Positions 15,544 through 24,102 of a stretch of 57,000 bases of DNA are shown here, one piece after another. A program made the position numbers and the translations under genes. The stretch's first letter is position 1. Every line of letters starts with the position of its first letter. Source of the stretch: Chrysomallon squamiferum (Eukaryota; Mollusca; Gastropoda; Neomphalida; Peltospiridae). The stretch is taken from the NCBI GenBank assembly GCA_012295275.1, contig CM022670.1, forward strand, positions 5,791,661 to 5,848,660, in the 5' to 3' direction. Below the pieces are notes generated by a model that saw nothing but the letters and a program-made list of their open reading frames with translations, was not told where the DNA came from and did not search any database.

Positions 15544-18500
15544 GTTAATGTTTAATACAAACAGTTATTTTAATGTTCATGTTATTATTGAGGACTGATT
15601 TGTAAAAAAATACTAAAAAGTCATAATTATGAAAATTAGTAATGAGTTCTTCTAGTACAAAAAAAAATGTATGAATTATATTTTATTATTATTATTTTTT
15701 ATTATTTTTTTTTTTTTCTTTATCATTTTAACTGTATTTGAACTGATTTATAGAATTATAAAAGAAGGACAGTTTTAGATATTAAGTCACAAAGTAATTT
15801 ATTTTAAAATTAAAACCACCGTCAAATGATTGATGAAATATATTATAATTGTAATAAAACATTTGAAATAAAGATCCATGTTCAAATGAGATGTAAGTAA
15901 ATTGTTAGGTTATGTGCAAGTGTCCACTTTAAACCAGTGAATCACAATACCTGTTGTATTTACTCACATTTGTTCATTATAAACCAATATTCAACTCTGT
16001 ATATCACTGACATAAGGAATATGGATTTTGTAAAACTCAGTAGTTGAAGAATAAAACTTAATCATTCAGTTAAATCAGTTCATTTCTATATTCTATATTT
16101 AAGGCTTTTTTCACATTGACATTCATGTAATTATTTCATTTATTTAGCTACTTCACCCTCATCTTCACCTCAGTCATCTACATCTCTAACCTCATTATTA
16201 CTTTTTTCCCTTAAATAATATTTTAAATATGCTTATCTTTGATAAATGCTAAACTATATTTCATACAATAATTTTTATATTTTATTTGTTTACATTTTAA
16301 GTAAGTGTAACATCCATATATTGAAATGTTTACCATTGGATAGTACTAACCTCTACTCTTGACATGTTACCTGACAAACTCTTGTAGACCCCAAGTCTAT
16401 TTCAGGTATTCTGTGAGGTCATAACTATTTTGATAATAATACTAAGATAGCTTTATTTGACTTTATTACTCTCATTTGAAACATTATATTATTTATTATT
16501 CAGTCAGCTTTTAATTAGACAACATGAAGTATTACATTTTCTAATGTTTTGAAATATTTTTGTTGCTGAACAGTTTCAGAGCAGAAAATAGCTTCTGGTT
16601 CTCAACGAGGCAAGTATTATTTCTGTTGAGTTCACAGAGGCTGGACAATTTGTTATTTGTTTAAAAATACTGCTCCGTTTTAGGTTTTTGGAGGTTTTTA
16701 ATTTATTTATTTTTTGTAGATTTTGGAGGGGGCATTGATGATTTGAAAAAGTTTGTTTCATTACCATCTAAGCCTTATATGTTTATCTTTGATGAGATTA
16801 ATCTTTAAAATTTAATAATTTTTATTTTTAATATCAAAAACATTTTTAAAACAAATTTGTTGCTGATTCAATTTACTAGTTTGTTGTTTTTTATTGTAAG
16901 TCATTGCTACTGAGTTTGCCTTCAGTTCTTGGAGTATGGTGCACAAGCCCCTTATTGACCCCAAAACTATACCACAGATTCTGAGGTCAAAACAGTTGTC
17001 TTAATAAGACTTAAGACTTTATTAACCTTTTTTACTATCATTTCAAACAGTAAATTATAGTTGGTGCTGAAAGGGTTAATTATTTTAGTCTTAATTTAGT
17101 CATCTTTTTCTCTCAACATGTTGAAGTTTTACATCTTTATAAAGGTTTAAAGTATTTTTGTTGCTGAACAATTTCAGAGCAAAGATCAACTTCTGGTTCT
17201 CAACAAGGCAAGTATTGTATCAGCTGAATTCAGAGAGGCTGTAAAACCTATTTGTTTCAATTCATTTTGAAACACAATACTGTTTCAGTTTATGTTGTTT
17301 CAAAATGCTGTTACAGTTTGCCTTATTTCATAATGCCATTAAAAAATGTGTTCTGAGTTGTAAAATTATAATTAATAGAAAACTTAAATACACTTTTTAT
17401 AATAATGCTTGAAGTTGTTTGGATTTTGTGATTTTATTTTATTACATAGGTGGAAATTATTAAAATAGAACCATATCAATTCTAAAGTCACAAATTGATA
17501 AATACTTTTATTTTCCATTAATGGATATAGAAATGATGTAAGAAAGCTGGTGTAATACAAAAAGATATACATCTACACAGGTGTGATGACACTTTAACCA
17601 TGTTGAACAGTATTAAAAAGTGTCTTTGTTCAGAAATAGTGATCTGACACTTATATTTCATTCAGTAACCTATAATTATTTCAAATGTCTTTCAGTACGT
17701 TCCACATCATATGAGTCTCTTTTTTTCTTCTGTTAAATCTAAAATCAGTTCATTTCTATATTCCGTATTTGTTTTTGTTATAATGATTAATTACTGTCAC
17801 TTTGACATTCATATAATTATTTCATTTATTTAGCTGTTGCACCAACATCATCACATAAGTCACCTACAGCTCTAACCTCATTATTACTTTTTTCTTTAAA
17901 TAAAACAAAATATTTAAGTTGAGAAATATTAACTTAAATGTACATAAACTTTATCCAGTAATTTGCCAGGTACATTTTAAGTTGTTATAATCTGCATCAC
18001 TTTATATTTTCATCTAGGACACAATCTAATATCTACACACACTATACACTATTTATCTTTGAACAGTACTACATTACTAACTTTTACTCTATATATATGT
18101 AGTGCCAAAAATCTTCTACTAACCTTAACAATTCCTTTTACTAATAATATACAATTTTGGTAATTTCAAAAAATTCATAGTTTACCTTTGAACATTTCCT
18201 AGACCATTTCACGCTGGCTTGACATTGGTCAGGGAAAAGCCAGGCAGTTTTGGAAAATACTAACAGATGTCAGAGGAAATTGTATTTTCTTTATGGATGC
18301 ATGATATTGTATATGTTTGTGAAATACTGTAGATAATGAATAAAATTATAGGTTTAAAAACAACAATTTATATTTATTTCTAATCAAAGTATGGCACTGA
18401 AATGGCAGATTGATTGCAATTATTTAATTATATATCAGTGTTCCAAAATGTGAGTAATTGTTTATTTGTATATGCAGCAGTCAAGATTTGAAGTAATTCA

Positions 18501-21500
18501 GTTACCATGATTGGCTAAAACATTATGAATACATGGTTTAAGGAGGGAGAATATTAGTGATGATGGAGTTTGGTTCATAACTTATAATGATAATAGACAA
18601 TTAATATTTAGTTTTTCTTTCTCATCAAAAAACTGCCAAGCAAAGTTGTATGTCCATTACTAATTATAGTCTGTAAACAGTGAACAGTTTGTGAAACAGT
18701 GCATGACCATTTACAATTTCCCATAACATAAACAACACATTTCCCCAAATCAGTTTATTCCCCATTTTAGTCTTAGCATGTTTACTTTTGATCAGCATTA
18801 ACTTCCATATACCTAACATATTTACCTTTGAGTAATGCTAATCTCCACACTTAATGTTTACCTTTGAGTAATACTAATCTCCACACTTAATGTTTACCTT
18901 TGAGTAATGCTAATCTCCACACTTAATGTTTACCTTTGAGTAATGCTAATCTCCACACTTAATGTTTACTTTTGAGTAATGCTAATCTCCACACTTAATG
19001 TTTACCTTTGAGTAATACTAATCTCCACACTTAATGTTTACCTTTGAGTAATACTAATCTCCAAACTTAATGTTTACTTTTGAGTAATACTAATCTCCAC
19101 ACTTAATGTTTACCTTTGAGTAATACTAATCTCCACACTTAATGTTTACCTTTGAGTAATACTAATCTCCACACTTAATGTTTACTTTTGAGTAATGCTA
19201 ATCTCCACACTTAATGTTTACCTTTGAGTAATGCTAATCTCCACACTTAATGTTTACCTTTGAGTAATGCTAATCTCCACACTTAATGTTTACTTTTTGA
19301 GTAATGCTAATCTCCACACTTAATGTTTACCTTTGAGTAATACTAATCTCCACACTTAATGTTTACCTTTGAGTAATGCTAATCTCCACACTTAATGTTT
19401 ACCTTTGAGTAATGCTAATCTCCACACTTAATGTTTACCTTTGAGTAATGCTAATCTCCACACTTAATGTTTACTTTTGAGTAATGCTAATCTCCACACT
19501 TAATGTTTACCTTTGAGTAATACTAATCTCCACACTTAATGTTTACCTTTGAGTAATACTAATCTCCACACTTAATGTTTGCCTTTGAGTAATACTAATC
19601 TGAACATACTGTACTTTTTTATCTTTTAGTAACAGTAATTTCTATATTTTATATGTTTGCTTTGTTTAACTTTACACAGTACATACAATTAGCCATACTC
19701 TTTTTAGTGAATATTCACAAACAGAAAGTCATTTACATCACCTTAAAACTCTTTATTGCCTCTAATTACATCTGAATTCATCGAAAAATATCAGTGTAGT
19801 GAAATGTTTTTAAACACAGTTAAGCTGTTTTACTCAATATTTTGAAGTATAGAGGACTTCTGTTGTAATTTTTATTGGTAAACAATTTCAGAGGGTAAAA
19901 AAGGTTCTAGTTCTAAAAAGCATGGCAAGTATCACTTCAGTTCAATTCAGAACAGGGTGGAAATCTTTTTGTTTGAAGTTTGCTTAACAAATAATTAATT
20001 TCAATTATTTAAACATGTTTGCTTTTTCTTTTTCTTTTTTTTTCTTTTCTTTTATTTCTTTTTTTTCTGTTTTGTTTTTTGCTTCTTTTTTTCACTTTTT
20101 TTTGTTGTTTTTGTTTTGGAAGATGTTCTGTGAGTATTGTTTCTTGTTTTGTTTTTTTCACAATTTTGTTCCATTTACTTTTTATTGTTTACAGGTTTTT
20201 GTTTTTGTTTCTTTCTTAGTTTGTTTTTTGGGGAGTTCTTTTTTTTTATCATTATTATTATTTTTAGGATTTGTTTTGGGTGGGTTCATTACAAAAAGCT
20301 TATTTTGACTTCTGATTGTATGCAAGTTAATATTATGAACTTAAAAAACAACAGTTGACTTTTAAACTTTTCTTTATATTCTTTTTTTATTTTTTTTATT
20401 TTTATTTTTTTCTATACCTTTATCCTAATTTACTTTCCAGTAATTGCAAAAAGAAATTTAAATTAAAAAAAATTATCATAAACAATTTCCATACACTGTA
20501 TTATCATAGAACCTCAAAATCAGCTAAATTAAACCAGGTTTTAAACAGCAATTGTGCTATAATTATTTTCTGATACTTTAAATGTTTGCTTAGCTAAACC
20601 AACTAAACACGGGTGCATAGCCTATGACATGGTCATTATAAAAATATCAGCCTGTAATTCACATTTGTCTACATCATGGTATTTATAAAGATATCAAACT
20701 GTGTATGTTGTCATTTGTTACATGATGTTCATACTAGACTGGTTTTTCATACAGTAAACATTGAATTTCTATTATTATTATATTTATTATCTGCTAGAAA
20801 TATGAGGTTATTTTAAAATTAAAATCAGCTTTGTTAACTGATGAAAAGTAAAACAATCTGATAGAAAGTCAGACAAAAAGCTAAGGAAAGAGAGAAAATA
20901 AGACATGACGAATCAATAATCAGTGAAACAACCAGGGTCAATCAATGCATTAAAAAACAAACATGAGTATTGAAGAAGTATTGAAAAAAAAAGTGCTTGT
21001 AAAAACTTGTATGAAAAGGAAAAATAAAAATAAAGGCCAATTATGTTTTTTAGTTTAAAAGTGTCAAACATATTGTAAATTTCAGTAGACATCTTTGTTT
21101 TACGTATTGTTTGGTAGGTGCTTGTTTGCTTTCACACAATAAATGCTTTGGCTACTGGTGTACAAAATAATAGCAAATACTTGAAATATATGTGTGTGTG
21201 TGTGTGTGTGGTTCCTCTGAAGCAGTGTTTTCAATCTTTTTGTTTCGCTATATTAACTTCTCTCTTCTTTTTTTTTAATTCTTTTTCATCACTTTTGTGA
21301 GTTGTTTTGTTTGTTTGTGTGTATTTTTCTTTGCATTTCCCAGAGGTCTGAACTTGTTTTCACTTTTCATTTGTTTGTATTGTAATTTTAATGGGTTTGT
21401 TTGTTGTTGTTTTTTTTTTTTTTTTTTTTTTACAAACATAGACCCAAATACAAACACACTTTCTTATTAATATAATGTGAAGCCAGGTATTTTAGATACT

Positions 21501-22774
21501 AAATGAATTATTTGCAGAGGGAGATGGGTTGCTATGGTGACTGTATTGTTTTAATGCATGCCAAAACAGAAGGACTGAAAGAAAAATAGTTTTAAATATT
21601 ACCATATGTTTGACATCTGTTTCATTTGCCTTGGTATTTTTTAAGTTCCACTTCATATCTCATTTAAAAATTTCACAAATAGTATCTTTATTAAAAATAT
21701 CAGATAGTTTTTGAATAATGACACAAACAAGACTTTCAACAGGACAGATAATAGTTTAATAACAACACAGGTAACCCTCTTTAACAGTAATGTAAAAACC
21801 TGCAACAATAACAAAAAGCATGTGTTATAATATATATTAAAATATGTACATTGTTTTGTTGAGTTTATCTATTTTCATTCACATTATTAACTTTATATGT
21901 TAATTTTTGTTTGGGGGGAGTTCAGATAGTTAAGAATAAATATATTTAATTAGCATAAAGAAATATTTCTGAGAAATAAAAAGTAACATGTTATAATAGG
22001 GTTACATAATGTGTTATATTTTGTATTTGTTGTGATTTGTGGTTATTGAAATAGTGGTAAGTAGTTCATACAGTAATTTAAACAATAATTATTTAAAGAT
22101 TTGTATACGTTTGTATATTTTCTTTTTTATGCAGATGGGTATGCTTTCTCCCAGGAAGAACATGGAGTGGTGGGACAGGTCAGTGCTAAACACATTTGTA
22201 TTATTTCTCAAACAGTTAAAAACTTGCATGTAACTTTTTTTAAGTTCTTAAATATCTCTCTCTACAATTCATATTAAGAAAATTGATTTTGTTTTAATTT
22301 ATTTTTTTTTTAAATTGCTTTCATCAATAAATACATTATAATTTACTTTTGTGAAAACGTTTTTATTATTTTGATAATGTTATGTGAAAATATTAGTTCA
22401 CCATTTTGTTATATTTGTGCATTATAAGTTGATTTGTTAAATTTGAGTATTCTTAAATGAGAAATATTGTGAAAAATAATTACAGAATCATAAAGATGTG
22501 AAATAATGTGAATAATGTTCTTTTAAACTGAGTTATGGAATATTTTAGACATGTTTGTATAATATCTTGTTACTGAGCACTGTTTCAATAGGTCTTACAG
22601 AAGACACAGTCACTCTGTTAATATCAGAGAACATTATTTTGATACAATCTGTTACTCTGTGTTATTAACATGTAGTCATTCTAGTAATATTTATAGACTC
22701 AGTATATGTCTTTAGTACATTCAGTTTCTCACTGATGTTGACAGACTCAACCAAGGTATTGTATTTAGTAAACT

Positions 22775-22812
<38 letters not shown>

Positions 22813-23039
22813 CATTGGTAGACTCAGTAAATGTACATAGTTGGTAAACTGTCTGTTTATGTAGCGTTGGTAGACTCAGTCTGTAAATGTAGATGGTTCA
22901 CTCTGTGTGTGTGTGTGTGTGTGTGTGTAATTATATATATATATATATACACACACACATATATAATGATCTGTTTATTTTTCAGTCGGATGTTATCCGA
23001 GCATATGACACAAGAAAAGGAAAGCCAAAAGGCTATTAG
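1..23039 (+). CDS. ATP8A: P4-ATPase phospholipid flippase, ATP8A1/ATP8A2 type, 3' part (multi-exon, partial at 5' end)
   Basis: Family members flip phosphatidylserine to the cytosolic leaflet together with a CDC50/TMEM30 subunit. Coding exons seen: 1-41 (FPHLKLAPEMVGM), 327-415 (last membrane helix, FWLGLIIVPMIALFRDFVWK), 590-691 (IKRTYFKTARHYIQELEL), 1194-1285 (YRPISERAKLLSSTALGRQ, ending ITSATPTP), then mini-exons, 22135-22178 (GYAFSQEEHGVVGQ) and 22986-23039 (SDVIRAYDTRKGKPKGY, stop TAG). Phases agree at every junction. Vertebrate ATP8A proteins show the same order: helix 10, V-I-K-R-T-x-F-K-T, L-T-E-R-A, GYAFSQ, VIRAYDT. Vertebrates carry only a short stretch between the ERA and GYAFS motifs. 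Here that stretch is served by 21 candidate mini-exons of two alternating families between 1638 and 19924. The N-terminal and catalytic P, N and A domains lie upstream of the window. The assignment to ATP8A rather than ATP8B or ATP9 rests on the GYAFSQ/VIRAYDT tail and is firm. Confidence 0.93.
1638..1658 (+). CDS. ATP8A mini-exon A1 (21 nt)
   Basis: Phase 1-1 exon between ...tttattcag and gtaagt. After the C left by exon 1194-1285 it reads PPSPSPS. It is the most isolated A copy, about 3.3 kb from the next, and probably the ancestral one. The sequence before the acceptor matches the other A copies. Confidence 0.7.
1895..2312 (+). repeat. minisatellite, ~36-40 bp unit, about 11 copies
   Basis: Tandem units of the form 'ctttactttgtaaatg' + 'ttacattgaataactgtaaa', with variable length (an extra 'at' in some units). 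In the ATP8A intron between A1 and A2. Confidence 0.85.
2679..2748. other. two adjacent perfect inverted repeats (hairpins)
   Basis: AGAAACATCTTA (2679-2690) pairs with TAAGATGTTTCT (2699-2710) across an 8-base loop. AATACACTG (2722-2730) pairs with CAGTGTATT (2740-2748) across a 9-base loop. Both stems are perfect and lie in the intron after A1. Confidence 0.75.
2908..2956 (+). pseudogene. possible decayed B-type mini-exon (B0)
   Basis: The stretch gctgaagaatttcatag followed by AAAAAATTAGCATCTC and later gaggcaa aligns loosely with the B acceptor, exon and gcaagt donor of the array. The acceptor is intact but the donor and length are not. It would complete an A1-B0 pair. Confidence 0.3.
3690..3895 (+). 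repeat. degenerate 'actcatctt' tandem repeat
   Basis: Many short variants of 'atactcatcttcctat' and 'ctcatctttgtaaa'. Low-complexity intron sequence, not coding. Confidence 0.7.
4964..4984 (+). CDS. ATP8A mini-exon A2 (21 nt, GC donor, stop-prone join)
   Basis: The acceptor is tttatttag and the donor is gcaagt, the only A copy with a GC donor. It reads PASSSSS. It ends in T, so joining to any B exon (starting AG or AA) makes TAG or TAA, while joining to an A exon stays open. It may be decayed or act as a poison/route-restricting exon. Confidence 0.5.
5240..5422 (+). mobile_element. hAT-like MITE fossil, copy 1
   Basis: The left end gcagttctcatagtgtgg and right end tttgagaaccacagg are imperfect inverted repeats (CCTGTGGTTCTCAAA on the opposite strand). 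About 180 bp with no coding capacity. The ends resemble hAT terminal repeats (CAG-GGTTCTCAAA); target duplications are not clear. Confidence 0.45.
5614..5643 (+). CDS. ATP8A mini-exon B1 (30 nt)
   Basis: Preceded by ttgctgaacaatttcag and followed by gcaagt (GC donor). Phase 1-1, reads QEKFTFGPQL. It is the most diverged B copy in the array proper, yet the frame and both splice sites are kept. Confidence 0.55.
   Translation, partial: KRNLLLVLN
6371..6391 (+). CDS. ATP8A mini-exon A3 (21 nt)
   Basis: tttatttag acceptor, gtaagt donor. It begins AT instead of CT, so it reads HSSPSSS after a C-ending exon and DSSPSSS after a B exon. Confidence 0.65.
6621..6829 (+). mobile_element. hAT-like MITE fossil, copy 2
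   Basis: Left end cctgcagctctcaaagtgtgg, right end tttgagaacacagg. Same position relative to exons A3 and B2 as in the other units. Confidence 0.45.
7016..7045 (+). CDS. ATP8A mini-exon B2 (30 nt)
   Basis: Acceptor context ttgctgaacaatttcag, donor gcaagt. Phase 1-1, reads QQKLASGSQQ. Identical in exon sequence to B3. Confidence 0.65.
7902..7922 (+). CDS. ATP8A mini-exon A4 (21 nt)
   Basis: tttatttag acceptor and gtaagt donor. Reads PISPSSS, identical to A5 and A6 in exon sequence. Confidence 0.65.
8153..8290 (+). mobile_element. hAT-like MITE fossil, copy 3 (internal deletion)
   Basis: Same ends as copy 2, but about 70 bp of the interior (the tgtaactttcacaaataaaagc part) are missing after 'taccttttattatttt'. 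Confidence 0.45.
8477..8506 (+). CDS. ATP8A mini-exon B3 (30 nt)
   Basis: Same acceptor context and gcaagt donor as B2. Reads QQKLASGSQQ. Confidence 0.65.
9292..9312 (+). CDS. ATP8A mini-exon A5 (21 nt)
   Basis: tttatttag acceptor and gtaagt donor. Reads PISPSSS. Confidence 0.65.
9543..9750 (+). mobile_element. hAT-like MITE fossil, copy 4
   Basis: Left end cctgcagttctcaaagtgtgg, right end gtttgagaacacagg. Full length relative to copy 2. Confidence 0.45.
9953..9982 (+). CDS. ATP8A mini-exon B4 (30 nt)
   Basis: ttgctgaacaatttcag acceptor context, gcaagt donor. Reads QQKLASGSQR. Confidence 0.65.
10962..10982 (+). pseudogene. ATP8A mini-exon A6, donor lost
   Basis: Exon sequence identical to A4/A5 and acceptor intact, but the donor reads ttaagt (G to T at +1). 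It should not splice normally unless a cryptic donor is used. Confidence 0.65.
11160..11365 (+). mobile_element. hAT-like MITE fossil, copy 5 (left end lost)
   Basis: Interior shared with the other copies (aagatcatttcatgtgttttgcaa, ctctttgttatcccc) and right end tttgagaagtacagg. The left inverted repeat is missing. Confidence 0.35.
11577..11606 (+). CDS. ATP8A mini-exon B5 (30 nt)
   Basis: Acceptor context ttgctgaacaatttcag, donor gcaagt. Reads QQKVGSGSQR. Confidence 0.63.
12517..12537 (+). CDS. ATP8A mini-exon A7 (21 nt)
   Basis: tttatttag acceptor and gtaagt donor. Reads PTSPSPS, the copy closest to A1 in having two SP steps. Confidence 0.65.
12843..13068 (+). mobile_element. hAT-like MITE fossil, copy 6
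   Basis: Left end tgcagtcctcatagtgtgg, right end ggttgagaagcacagg; slightly longer interior. Confidence 0.4.
13277..13303 (+). CDS. ATP8A mini-exon B6 (27 nt)
   Basis: Acceptor context ttgctgaacaatttcag, donor gcaagt. Reads QKRITSGSR. It is three bases shorter than its sisters (one codon removed), so frame is kept, which hints at coding constraint. Confidence 0.63.
14109..14129 (+). CDS. ATP8A mini-exon A8 (21 nt)
   Basis: tttatttag acceptor; ends in A before gtaagt. Reads PTSPSSS. A following B exon would begin with AAG (Lys). Confidence 0.63.
14601..14801 (+). mobile_element. hAT-like MITE fossil, copy 7
   Basis: Left end gcctgcagttcttatagtgtgg, right end tttgaaaaccacaagac. A more decayed relative may start near 16919. 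Confidence 0.4.
15009..15038 (+). CDS. ATP8A mini-exon B7 (30 nt)
   Basis: ctgctgaacaatttcag before the exon, gcaagt after. Reads QQKGSSGSQR. B8 follows only about 330 bases later with no A copy between, so the alternation is broken here. Confidence 0.63.
15365..15394 (+). CDS. ATP8A mini-exon B8 (30 nt)
   Basis: ttgctgaaaaatttcag before the exon, gcaagt after. Reads QQKLASGSQQ. Confidence 0.62.
15493..15543 (+). repeat. (ATT)n microsatellite
   Basis: About 50 bp of pure ATT repeat between B8 and A9. Confidence 0.9.
16148..16168 (+). pseudogene. ATP8A mini-exon A9, donor lost
   Basis: Reads PTSPSSS with an intact tttatttag acceptor, but the donor is ctcagt instead of gtaagt. Confidence 0.62.
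16580..16609 (+). CDS. ATP8A mini-exon B9 (30 nt)
   Basis: ttgctgaacagtttcag before the exon, gcaagt after. Reads QQKIASGSQR. Confidence 0.62.
17178..17207 (+). CDS. ATP8A mini-exon B10 (30 nt)
   Basis: ttgctgaacaatttcag before the exon, gcaagt after. Reads QQRSTSGSQQ. No A copy lies between B9 and B10. Confidence 0.62.
17834..17854 (+). pseudogene. ATP8A mini-exon A10, donor lost
   Basis: tttatttag acceptor intact. Would read PVAPTSS, but the donor is ataagt rather than gtaagt. An AT donor with an AG acceptor is not expected to work in the major spliceosome. Confidence 0.6.
18805..19602 (+). repeat. 36-bp minisatellite, about 22 copies
   Basis: The unit is 'aatgtttacctttgagtaa' + 'tgctaatctccacactt' (36 bp), with few substitutions (tac/tact, gct/act) and one extra T near 19290. 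Near-perfect copies indicate recent expansion or homogenisation. Located in the intron before mini-exon B11. Confidence 0.93.
19892..19924 (+). CDS. ATP8A mini-exon B11 (33 nt), probable constitutive linker exon
   Basis: Acceptor context attggtaaacaatttcag lacks the TGC of all other B copies; the donor is gcaagt. Reads QGKKGSSSKKH and, joined to 22135, gives H-D-GYAFSQ. It is the last mini-exon before GYAFSQ, the longest of the family, and more basic. Confidence 0.68.
20020..20450 (+). repeat. poly-T rich intron stretch
   Basis: Long T-rich low-complexity DNA. Apparent Phe-rich reading frames here are artefacts. The rest of the intron to 22134 shows no other gene. Confidence 0.7.
22776..22968 (+). 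repeat. (AT)n, (GT)n and (AC)n microsatellites before the last ATP8A exon
   Basis: (AT)n at about 22778-22810, (GT)n at about 22903-22928, then (AT)n and (AC)n to about 22960, just upstream of the final exon acceptor. Confidence 0.9.
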
Positions 23040-24102
23040 TTTCAACATGATCTCACTGAGTTAACAGTATTTTCTCATCAGTATGTGACAGATGTCTAGA
23101 GAGCTACATCATAAACTGTAATATGTGAAAAACCACTACCCAGCTATTGAAGTATTTTGTCTATGATAAAAAAAATTAACTCAAAGTATTTACTGACAAT
23201 TTCTTTTTGCACTTTTAATGCAATTTAAACTTTGAAACTGTATTTCATTTGATTTTGATTTTGATTTTGGGGTTTTTTGTTTGTTTGTTGTTTTTGTTTT
23301 TACTTGTTAAATCTAATTAAACTTATAATATGTTTATACATTTATTATTCCATCATTTCTGTTTAGTAAGATTTTTAGAAGTTTCATCAAACAGCTGACA
23401 GAAATTTTGGTTTTAAAATGAAATTTTTTATCATTTTTCTTTTTTTTCCTCTGTTTATTTGTTTATTTTGTTTAACTTTGTGCATATTGGGTGCTTTTTA
23501 TGAGAATCTGTATACTATATTGCAGCTTGTATTTACAATGTTTCTCAGATATCATAACAAAAAAACTAAAAAAAAAAAAAAATTCCATCATTAAAAATTG
23601 TCATCTGAAAATTAAAATTCAATATATTTGCTTTGTATATTATTTAAATTATTTAATTTTAATATAATCATCCTAGTCACTTGTTAATAAACTTTCTGCT
23701 TGTAGGTTAAAACTACAGTAGTGTATCATTAGTAGCAACATTCCACTGTTATACAGAAATTTAAATATTTAATGTTGTCAGTTGTCTCCAAACAACTGTT
23801 GTAATCCAAATTAAATATGTATTTTCTGTTTTTTTAAATTTTATAAGGAATTAGCATTTTGTGTGAAATTTTTCCTTTATATGTGCAATCAAATGTTTTC
23901 TTTAGTTGATGTGTATAATATTTTGTATTTATATCTTATTTTTATTGAAATATACTCAAAATTTTATCTTTTCTTTCATTTCATATAGTTAATTTGTGAT
24001 TGTTTTTTAATCTGTCCTTTCTTTCATTTCACTGAGTTGTGACTAACATTTAGAAATCACTTGACACTTTACTCTGATTAGTTACCTGTTTGTGTTCTGT
24101 AG

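Larger units (their letters stand above)
3930..17260 (+). repeat. tandem array of ~1.4-2.0 kb intron units, each with an A and a B mini-exon
   Basis: A-exon starts lie at 4964, 6371, 7902, 9292, 10962, 12517, 14109, 16148 and 17834, so unit length is about 1.39-2.04 kb. Each unit repeats the same landmarks in order: a block with 'actgataaatg' and 'ttttgacagaaaatg', a 'tcaacaaatgg'-like segment, 'tcagttcatttctaca', exon A, a 'catgttacctgacaa' stretch, a hAT-like MITE, a 'gatcagaat...ctgtcagcctata' stretch, exon B, then poly-T and the next unit. The units starting near 6300, 7800 and 9200 are nearly identical by eye, so amplification has been recent there. The outer units are more diverged. Confidence 0.85.

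Noticed and set aside
18805-19602. Regularly spaced repeat resembling a CRISPR array
   Set aside because: The 36-bp units are directly joined without unique spacers, in a eukaryotic intron. It is a minisatellite.
20015-20573. Phe/Leu-rich frames suggesting a membrane protein
   Set aside because: They are translations of poly-T tracts within an intron, in several overlapping frames.
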